A program made the translations under genes and the position numbers. The notes beneath the pieces were generated by a model. That model did not search any database. It was not told the DNA's origin and worked only from the letters and a program-made list of their open reading frames with translations. Below are positions 56,901 through 64,000 of a stretch of 64,000 nt of DNA, piece after piece. The DNA comes from Saturnia japonica. Taxonomy: Eukaryota > Arthropoda > Insecta > Lepidoptera > Saturniidae. The DNA lies in contig CM065307.1 in the NCBI GenBank assembly GCA_033032175.1, positions 8,556,001-8,620,000 on the forward strand. Reading direction: 5' to 3'. Each line of letters opens with the position of its first letter. The stretch's first letter is position 1.

Positions 56901-59900
56901 TTAAAAAAAAAAATACAACAATATTGGTTGGGCATAAATAACTAAAGTATATAACTTAACGGTTTCAAATTAACGTGCATTGGATGTTAGTGTTCCCGCG
57001 ATCCTAGAATGTAGCTCTTGGATTCGCTGAAAAACTCACTGTCGTGAGATATAAGCGCATCTGATTGGCCCATATATATTGCCGAACTACCTCCAACCGT
57101 AATCAACTAGCGACGTGCAGTTTGCATTTGCTCTGTGCCTAGAACTCTCATCGGATAATTTTTACCGATGAAATTCTTGTATGTGACAGTATCTTTGTGT
57201 CTTCCCGGCCAGGTAAAGAACATTGAGTTCTGAAGAAGTTTTGGTTTTGTGCTGGAAAGAACGCTCGCCGAAGACTAGCCGTGCAGAAGTGTTCTGGGTT
57301 GCTGGATTCAAAGGTTAGTGGGCATACTTAGCGTTCAATGCACCTAAATGTTATTTTTGAAACCATATTCTAGATTGGGCCAAGGGATATCAATACAAAT
57401 AGAATTTAAATTAATCATACTTTCATAAGTACGATCACCGCGGTGAAGAGATTATTTCACATCGCTTCATCAAATATTCTATAATAATTTTGGTTTATTC
57501 ACTTTCATAATCAAAATCTGAATCTAAAACGTCCATGTGAAAAGATTCATTAGAGTCACTGGAATCACTGTTTCCTACATTAATAATAAAACTTCTAAGT
57601 TATTTTCTGTAATTCTGTCCCTTTCTTTATATTTATTTTCAACATGTATAACATGATCAGTCATTTTCTTCCACTCCTCTGAAGTTATGGTTTCAAACGA
57701 TTCTTTTATAATCCCCACTAACTCCACTGCGGCCAGGGCAATATTTTTACTTGCCACTTTACGTTTAGACAAACTCCATACCATCTCAATGGCGTTTAGA
57801 TCGTAGTGGTAGGGGGAAGTCGTAATACCTCATGCCTTCAGAAGTTCATCAGCTTCATATACTGGATCTGGTGTGTTTCGTTTTACAAAACATAGGAGCT
57901 GCGCTTTTGTTTGATATTGTCCAAACGGAATATCATTCAAAGTAAACTATTCTCTTATGTCATATTTGCGATTTTGTGATGTAGGAGCTTTATTTACAAT
58001 GATTGAATGGTAACTGGCGTTATCCATAACTATTACACTCGGCTCGATTTAATTTGGCTTTTCTCTTAGCCATTTATTAAAGTTTACAGCATTCATGTCG
58101 TGGTGGTAATCCGCCATTTTGGATTTAGTGCTAAAGACTAACAATGAGTTTGGCACAGGGCCTTTCTCTGATCCAGCATGTACAATTATGTACCTTTTCC
58201 CTGTTGAACCATTTTCTTCAACAAGAAACAAGACTTCTTGGCCTTGTAGTTTTTATGAACATAGGTCTCGTCTAAATAAATTATTGACTTTCCTTCTCTA
58301 CGTTTCAAAGCCATGGTTCTTTAAAACTGATGTCTCCAGGCAGATATGTCATAACGTCCAATTAACAATGAACGCTCATTCTTATTTTTCTTAAATTCAT
58401 AGCCATTGGACAATAATAAGTGGCGAAGAGTTTCCCTGCATCCATTAAATCCAATGCTTTCTCTTAATTCCACTAACAGAGTTTTCAACGTAGGAACTTG
58501 TTTTCTAACGATGTAAAATTCGTTAATTTTGTTACGAATAGCATCTATGTCGAAACTATCTAGGTCGGACACTGTGGACTTATGTGGCCATTTTTTCCCT
58601 GGGGTATTCCAGACACCTTCATTTACTGTACCTTCCTTTTTATTCTTTTTAATGTTGTAACATTCACTTCTGTAAAGAATGATGAAACAGAATGATTAGG
58701 TACTGCATTTATAATAGCAAATCATTTATTAGATTATATCTTTATTAAACTTGAAGTTATTTCATCCAAGTATTGGTTCTGGGTTCTTATCCTGTCTTTT
58801 TGCTCCAAATTAGTCACTTTTTCAATAGTTTTCACTATCTCATTAACCCCTGCTACTTCCAACAAATTTTCTGTAAAAGAAAACAAGTTGTGTTAAAATT
58901 ATTGTAAATTATTGTGTAAAATTGTTGTTTAAATGTAACATTTATTAAGGTTTGTTAGATAACCATAATGCATTATTATGAAGCTATTTAACGTAATATA
59001 AACGGAATGTGGATCAAAATAGAGAAATAGTTTTGTAAAAATATAAATAATAATTACGATTTCAAACAAAGTATCAACTTCTAAGAGTCATACTAACCTA
59101 AGAAATTCAACACCACACGTAAACAATCTTGTTTCAGTTTAAATTCAGCGTCTTTCTCCTGTTGTTTTTCTTCAAATTTAGAAATCATGCGAAACAACAT
59201 CTCCCTCACTCCACTTTTATTAGTTTTATTCATTTTTGAGTTAAAAAAATGCTCAACAAATCTCCAACACCACGCCATCTTGTTTTGACAAATTGAATTT
59301 GACATTTTGTCTAAATAATTCGAGTGTCTACTTTCGTTTGCCAGACTCTAGCATTTTTGAGCGGACTTAAATGTTTTAAAAAAAAAGACAATTAATCGAT
59401 ATATTAAAATATCGATATTTTTGTTCGACATATCCAAACCCGATATTGATATATTTAAAAATATCGATATATTGAATATCCGATATTTTAAAAAAATATC
59501 AACAGTCCTAGCCTACGTGCCAGCAGAGCTAGGGGGGCGGGTCGGTGCAGCGCCTGCGCAGAACGATTGCACCTGCCATTAGCCCGTCTATCACAGGCCT
59601 TCCCGCGATCTCTCCATCTCACGATGCGAGCTAATTTACATTTCTAACAGATAGTATCGTCGAATACATAATATTTATATGTTCACAATAGAAGTTGAAA
59701 CGTACTTAAAGCCTGATTTAAAAAATAAATCTCTTTTTACCTTTGAAGTAGGAATTTATTTTTATAAAATGTTGTTTTAAAAATTTGAAAAAGTCTCACC
59801 TGGATCAGCGATCGCACCCTCTGCCGTACTCACTTTGTACATCTAGAATTTTAATAAACAATCTTATCATATGATTATCATATTATGATAACTAATTTGA

Positions 59901-62285
59901 CAACGTTAAACAATTAGCCTTACCCATTACCATTTTCGATGTACCTATCTACTGTTTTTCGTTATATATATGCTGAGCTTTATGGCCACAATCTCACCCG
60001 ACCTTAAGTGACGATGTGGCCCAAGATGGTGGCACGCTAAGTTTAGTGGAAAACTGGCTCTCAAGTGCAGCTGCCGGAACACATCTATTGGTGCTTGGTG
60101 ACAGATTTTCAACTTGAGGGTGGTAGCTAGCCAGGCGAGAGTTTAGAAAAAGCCCTACCCCCATCATCAAGATGTATTCCTTCACCGAAAGCGCAGGCTC
60201 ATTGCAGGGAATCAAACTCACGTCGTTCGACGCGATATCCGGATTATAGATGGATAACCGTAAATATTATTATTTACTGGGACTGTTTGATTCTTTGTTA
60301 TTAAACTATATGGAAAGTTGGTACTTAATGGTAGGATTCGAGCAAAACCTTACCCTGAAGTTTTTGACCGGGATTTTGATCATGTTGTGATTTTTATCTT
60401 TATTCATAAACTTGTTATTTGGCCATAATATATTATCTATTGTTGGCGGCATTTTGCGTGTTATAAGAGATTGATTATTGTGCACAAGTGATGTGAATTT
60501 TAAATAATAACTAGAAGCAAGATTTTTAATATTCGTTAAAAATGTCTTAGACAGTTTTAACATGGGAGTCACTATCTTGCGCATTGTGTGAACACCGAAG
60601 ATTAGAAAAAACATTCTATCCAGGTGACGTGACATTGGCAAATTTCCAAATGACGCGATGTTGCCATTAAATAAGAAAAAAAAAGAAAAAGTCCTTACCC
60701 TGCCATCATCGCCAGCAGCTAGTCCCGAAGATAGGGGCAGCACGTCCGGTCCCCATTGTTTAATAAAGTGACCAAGTCGAGCCACGCGTTGCGCAGGAGT
60801 CGTTACAGTGTGTGAACCCCCGCAGTAGCGATTGCAAATATGTTTATCTGTTTCTGACCTATATATTTTATTATATTTATATAATATAGGATATAAAATT
60901 TGTTTACAAATGTTTTCTGTTCTTCTCAATGTCTACTGAGTAATAAATATACAAATTTCTTAAATGTGCCTTTATGTAGTACTCAGTATTATCAGTTGTA
61001 TAAGTACCTAATAGAGTTATATATTTTAATACTTAGTAGCTCGGCAAATTGACGATAATGTTCTTGATGGTAAGCCCAGTACCATCCAAACACAGTAGCG
61101 ACAACCGTAAGATCTGCAATCCATCGGCGGTCATGCTACCATGCTGGCCTGCATAAATATCTCATCACGTTGTCCTTGAAGGACCCGATGTCGTAAGGAT
61201 ACACACTGGTCGGGAGATGGTTCCACTCTTTCAAGATAAGGCAGATGACTTTTTAATTCGTACGGAAATGGAGGTTATCGTAAAACTGTGACTCCGAAGC
61301 CAGAGTGTATTGTTCTGTTGTGGAAAGGAGAGGAGGAAAATAGATTGAAAAGTTCTTTAGAACATCCACAATGATACAGGCGGTAGAACACGCTAAGCGA
61401 GGCAACTTTATTACTAATTGAAAAACTAATTTTCATTGCAGTTCATGTTTTCCTACCTGTATTTGTGCCTTTAAATAAATAAAATGTAGTAAAACTTAAC
61501 ATAAAAACACTAGTAAATCGTGCGCATTTATTTATTACCTGACTTTTTGGGGCGGTTTTGAGGCCATTTGCTTGTCTATTGTTTCCCAGTCGCGCATGTT
61601 TCGTTGCGGCAAGTTGCTCGCCTGAGCTTTGCGTATAGCGTCTAAAAATACGATTTTTTTTAAGAATCATGACAACCTGCCGTCAATGAAATGGATTTCT
61701 ACCGAGTTGACCACGTCCCACTGTCTGCATGGAATATTCAAAATATTCACAGCAGTTTTCGCCATCTTTGGAAATTTAGTTATTTATTGTTAGGTTGCTG
61801 GTGATGTGGATCAAACTGAATCATGCCGCATGACGAGTTACCAACCATACTATACTTTAGCCCGGAAAACAGTTGCGTGAGCACTGTTACTTTGCGGCAG
61901 AAACAAGTGCCATGTTGTGGGCATGCGCGGATCTAGGGTGGATCATAGGACTCATGCAGCCAAAACTAAATATTATTTCGATTACCGTAGAAGATTGTAT
62001 TTATTTTTTATAAAATGTTCTGAGTTAAATCTTCGAGAAACTTCTATCTATGACTCCCTCCAAACTTTCAACTCTTATTCCGCGCCTGGTTACTGTGGTG
62101 CTTCCGTAGTCGAACCTTGCATATTTTCTACGACGTACTTATTTTAATTAAAATACAAACCGAGTTCATAACTGAGATAGGGCTTCATCGAGAGGTTTGC
62201 CGGCATCGGTTTACTGACGGGCAATGCTGATGGGGCTTCCATTGGCATTACCGCGTTCGCGTCGCAAGAAATGCAGTTCACATCC
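53995..62285 (-). CDS. Multi-exon gene resembling DUF4795/QRICH2 family, partial
   Basis: Seven minus-strand exons have matching phases: 62285-62161, 61641-61539, 60858-60699, 59842-59800, 54743-54702, 54178-54087 and 54016-53995 (only 22 nt). Every exon starts after AG and is followed by GT. The peptide has VNCISCDANAVMPMEAP (a C-x2-C pair) and KPYLSYEL. It then has a helical AIRKAQASNLPQRNMRDWE stretch, CNRYCGGSHTVTTPAQRVAR and FIKQWGPDVLPLSS. The last exons are short and basic, ending ECNCLEG. The C-x2-C, YEL and RYCGGSHT order reminds me of the C-terminal region of QRICH2 (DUF4795), linked to cilia/sperm flagella. This is from memory. The first exon starts inside a codon and the last ends in phase 1, so neither gene end is seen. 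The intron between exons 4 and 5 holds a 4.5-kb nested transposon. Confidence 0.65.
54208..54577 (+). repeat. Interspersed repeat C, copy 5 (internally deleted)
   Basis: Head ctagctgagcccgtggcttc and the usual end attaattgtatagat, but the central block (cgtcaaaatcgg through the cagacagac run) is missing, about 150 bp shorter than other copies. It begins about 30 bp from the acceptor of the exon at 54,178-54,087. Confidence 0.75.
55518..55781 (+). pseudogene. C-terminal fragment of hAT transposase
   Basis: The frame reads WRTAELKQYLDQPNISRSSN, then a middle stretch, then YFVSSATSTASEQVAS and ends with KTYGKI and a stop. This is the hAT dimerisation region (L-x-x-Y-L, A-T-S-x-x-S-E). The ATS motif is followed by EQV where active elements have ERV/ERLF-like residues. 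No catalytic part remains. Confidence 0.78.
55941..56425 (-). mobile_element. GC-rich retroelement 3' fragment with poly(A)
   Basis: A sharply GC-rich block in AT-rich surroundings. On the minus strand it ends in about 18 A residues (seen as T at 55,938-55,955), which points to a poly(A)-tailed LINE or SINE in minus orientation. Two ttttctcctctg words repeat at its right end (56,303 and 56,404). The 84- and 113-codon open frames read Pro/Gly/Arg-rich and are not credible proteins. Confidence 0.55.
57495..59305 (-). pseudogene. Sailor-like (DD82E) transposase, spliced and degraded
   Basis: Exon A (59305-59098, donor GTTAGT) encodes a Lys/Glu-rich helical start. Exon B starts at 58870 and exon C at 58669, both after TTACAG-type acceptors. 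Exon C has a helix-turn-helix-like DLDSFDIDAIRNKINEFY and VRKQVPTLKTLL, then RYIIVHAGSEKGPVPNSLLVF, VMDNASYH (catalytic Asp) and YHYDLNAIEMVW (catalytic Glu). 78 residues lie between these two, as read across two stops, close to the 82 of Sailor elements. The C-terminus is acidic (SDSSDSNESF...DYESE). Stops and a frameshift disable it. Confidence 0.75.
59982..60250 (-). repeat. tRNA-derived SINE (family B)
   Basis: The reverse complement has a decayed tRNA head with gagtttgattccctgc (B box), ttcggtgaaggaatacatct, gggtagggctttttctaaac, gttccggcagctgcacttga and ends ggtgagattgtggcc. Matches 35,442-35,742. In an intron of the DUF4795-like gene. Confidence 0.7.
61060..61425 (+). repeat. Repeat-like fragment in an intron
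   Basis: cttgatggtaagcccagtac, ccttgaaggacccgatgtcg, gggagatggttccactcttt and related phrases recall a widespread lepidopteran interspersed repeat, by memory of its wording only. No coding frame. Confidence 0.35.
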
Positions 62286-62399
62286 CTGAGAACCAATATT
62301 TTTTTGTTAATAAGTAAATCTAGATAAAAGTCATTGCGTGCTGGTAGTCTATAGTAGAGATAGTTCTTATAACTCTAGTGGTTTATCAACTTAGTTCAA

Positions 62400-62660
62400 A
62401 GGATATGGCCCAAGAACTGATAATCAATAATTGGTAATCCAAGGAACTGAAGAGTTCTGGAAAGGAGATAGCGTTTAGGTAAATTCAGTTTGGGGCACTT
62501 TGCAAGATGGAGCGACGACCTGCTGAAATCGACTGGATGCAGAGAACTGAAGGACAGATCTAGTGACGATTTTTGGGGGAGCAGTTGCCTATGTTCAGCA
62601 GTGAACAGATACCATGCTGATGATGGGTACCTATTGGTAAACCCATCAAAAACATACATG
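62400..62660 (+). pseudogene. RTE-type LINE 3' coding fragment
   Basis: A plus-strand frame reads RWSDDLLKSTGCRELKDRS and then a decayed tail ending in gatgatggg words. This matches the end of RTE-clade ORF2 (RWxDDL...W.R.A.DR..W....EAY..QW). Short and frameshifted. Confidence 0.5.
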
Positions 62661-62921
62661 TGAAAAAAGGGCAAGTTCAGTAGATACAACGTTCGAAGTA
62701 GTCGTTGTCACCGATAAAAGAGTTGAGATCGAACGGGTGCCAAGTTCCATAGCTGTTCTTTTCATTATAGCCATTAGAATATTCGTTCTTCAAATAATTT
62801 ACATAACAATATTGTTTTTTCTTTGATCAGCTCTTTATTTTTGTCAGGATACTCTATTACTTTTTGAAAAGCTGCACAACAGAATCTATTGATGAGCGTG
62901 CGGTGACGCCGCGCCGTTGTA

Positions 62922-64000
62922 CAAGGTGTCCAGAAAGGGTATCGGGTATTTGTTTTCGCGCCATATTCGAAACGGGGCGTCTAAAGAATGCGGGGAGGGG
63001 TTCGTGGCGTCCGCCATTTTGTGGAGTTTTAGTCACGATGGAACAGTACTCGGGGACGCATCGCGCATTTTGCGTACGAGCGTATTATCGTAATGGTGAT
63101 TCAATAGTGACTGCTCAACGTCTCTATCGTGCGGAATATCGTACACGCCACGTGCCAAGTGACAATAGCATTAGGAAATGGATCAGGATATTCGAGAATA
63201 CAGGTGCGATAGTTAAAATTCAAAACTCTGGTCGTCCTCGTTCAGTTCGCCATGAAGAAACAATTGAAGAAGTTGAGGCGTCGGTTCGTCAAAATCCGTC
63301 TTTATCCATCCGAAAGCGAAGCCAAGCGTTGAACATCAAAAAATCGTCTTTACATTCGATTTTAAAGAAAAACTTACATCTAAAAGCCTATAAAATTCAA
63401 TTGGTTCAAGAATTGAATGATACGGACTATGCTAATCGACTGAATTTTGCGAACGAAATGCTGCAGCGATTTAACAACTTTAACAACATACTGTTCAGTG
63501 ACGAAGCAAATTTTCACCTGAATGGTCATGTCAATAAGCAGAATTGTCGGTACTGGGCAGTGGAGAATCCGAGACGAAAGCATGAACGACCCCTGCATAG
63601 CCCAAAGGTCGTTGTTTGGGCCGCTATGTCTGCTAAAGGCATAATTGGTCCTTATTTTCATGAAGATCAACGAGGCCGAGCAATTAATGTGAATAGTGAC
63701 CGTTATTGCAATATGTTGCGAAATTTTTTGGTCCCAGAGTTGCAGGAGTTTGCAGGTTTCAACTCAAGAACGTGGTTCCAGCAAGATGGGGCCACTTTCC
63801 ATACCTCAAATGACTCAATGGAAGTTGTTAACGAATTATTCCCTAATAAAGTCATTTCGCGAAGGGGTAACATCAACTGGCCTCCCAGAAGCCCCGATCT
63901 TAGCCCGCTTGACTATTTTGCATGGGGATACCTTAAAAGTAAGGTTTATCAAAGCAATCCGACGAATCTAACCCAGTTAAAGCAAAACATCAGGTCAGAA
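62922..64000 (+). mobile_element. Rosa-like (DD41D) mariner transposon, left part
   Basis: The inverted-repeat-like start CAAGGTGTCCAGAAAGGG is preceded by TA (62920-62921), followed by a 116-bp leader and an intact transposase frame running to the window edge. The right end lies outside the window. Confidence 0.8.
63038..64000 (+). CDS. Rosa-like (DD41D) mariner transposase, open at window edge
   Basis: The ATG at 63038-63040 opens 321 codons without a stop up to base 64000. The N-terminus (MEQYSGTHRAFCVRAYYRNG, then SDNSIRKWIRIFENTGAIV) is a helix-turn-helix of the DUF4817 type, followed by a SGRPRSVR linker. Catalytic residues: D in LFSDEANFHLNG, D in WFQQDGATFHT and D in RSPDLSPLDYFAWGYLK. 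41 residues lie between the second and third Asp, the DD41D spacing of the Rosa family within IS630/Tc1/mariner. The length so far is close to complete, with a short C-terminal part missing beyond the window. No stop or frameshift was found, unlike every other transposase here, so this copy is young and possibly still functional. Confidence 0.88.
   Translation, partial: MEQYSGTHRAFCVRAYYRNGDSIVTAQRLYRAEYRTRHVPSDNSIRKWIRIFENTGAIVKIQNSGRPRSVRHEETIEEVEASVRQNPSLSIRKRSQALNIKKSSLHSILKKNLHLKAYKIQLVQELNDTDYANRLNFANEMLQRFNNFNNILFSDEANFHLNGHVNKQNCRYWAVENPRRKHERPLHSPKVVVWAAMSAKGIIGPYFHEDQRGRAINVNSDRYCNMLRNFLVPELQEFAGFNSRTWFQQDGATFHTSNDSMEVVNELFPNKVISRRGNINWPPRSPDLSPLDYFAWGYLKSKVYQSNPTNLTQLKQNIRSE

Larger units (their letters stand above)
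55897..59348 (-). mobile_element. Tc1/mariner-related element of Sailor (DD82E) type
   Basis: Ends AAGTCTGGCAAATGAAAGTAG and (reverse complement) GAGTCTGGCAAACGAAAGTAG, with TA at both borders (55895-55896, 59349-59350). The spliced, degraded transposase is on the minus strand. A GC-rich retroelement tail has inserted near its left end. TA target and spacing of the catalytic residues place it in the IS630/Tc1/mariner superfamily. Confidence 0.8.
54998..59510 (+). mobile_element. hAT element containing a nested Sailor-like element
   Basis: Ends TAGGACTGTCGATA and (reverse complement) TAGGACTGTTGATA. It is flanked by an 8-bp duplication with one mismatch (gtctacgt at 54990-54997, gcctacgt at 59511-59518). 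Both ends carry many aatatcgat words. Total 4,513 bp, of which 3,452 bp is the inner element, leaving a hAT backbone of about 1.06 kb. Confidence 0.85.

Noticed and set aside
59519..59640. A possible extra exon of the DUF4795-like gene next to the hAT insertion
   Set aside because: The frame is open and follows an AG in the right phase, but it has no usable donor before the transposon, and the 42-nt exon at 54743-54702 continues the protein in phase instead.
60306..60929. A 207-codon minus-strand open frame as a single protein
   Set aside because: Only 60858-60699 reads like conserved protein and is bounded by splice sites; the sequence on both sides is intronic-looking and low-complexity.

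Overview
This is eukaryotic, AT-rich, intron-containing nuclear DNA from an insect, most probably a lepidopteran. The reasons are short introns with canonical splice sites, three host genes resembling animal genes, and a dense load of insect-type transposable elements: an errantivirus-like LTR element, mariner, Tigger, hAT, Sailor-type and Rosa-type DNA transposons, RNase H-bearing LINEs, tRNA-derived SINEs and a repeat opening with CTAGCTGTGCCCGC. I see no bacterial operon, CRISPR array, or complete tRNA or rRNA gene.

Three host genes were assembled by hand from exons with matching phases. (1) 9.80-16.02 kb, minus strand: an atypical E2F (E2F7/8 type) with two winged-helix DNA-binding domains on three exons, 334 aa. 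(2) 30.60-43.72 kb, plus strand: a ZRANB2-like splicing factor on seven exons, 340 aa, close to the size of the human protein. Its second intron holds a 3,180-nt open segment with a splice acceptor and donor and phase 0 at both ends, so it could be a giant in-frame cassette exon of 1,060 codons. It carries a region resembling a transposase-type helix-turn-helix. (3) 53.99-62.29 kb, minus strand: seven small phase-consistent exons, one only 22 nt, of a gene that resembles the DUF4795/QRICH2 family and runs beyond what can be followed at both ends.

The rest is mobile DNA. 0.87-6.30 kb: a 5.4-kb errantivirus-like element with 302-bp LTRs, lacking reverse transcriptase/RNase H and the front of env, and carrying several stops. 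It sits in a repeat whose unoccupied inverted copy is at 8.05-8.24 kb. 11.65-13.83 kb: a Tigger-like element in the E2F intron. 15.20 and 16.24 kb: hAT-type elements in and just upstream of E2F. 17.78-24.91 kb: an I-type LINE split by an LTR-type insertion, which itself contains another LINE. 26.48-28.01 kb: a 125-bp tandem repeat whose third unit is split by a probable solo LTR. 37.4-41.9 kb (ZRANB2 intron 5): a SINE, a Harbinger-like MITE, a hAT MITE, a foldback element, a DD34D mariner and another repeat copy. 48.6-50.2 kb: a pogo-type remnant. 54.998-59.51 kb (intron of the third gene): a hAT element containing a Sailor-like element containing a GC-rich retroelement tail. 62.92-64.00 kb: a Rosa-like (DD41D) mariner whose transposase frame is open to the window edge.

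For most elements I could define both ends and a target-site duplication. Family names come from recalled motifs, not from searches.
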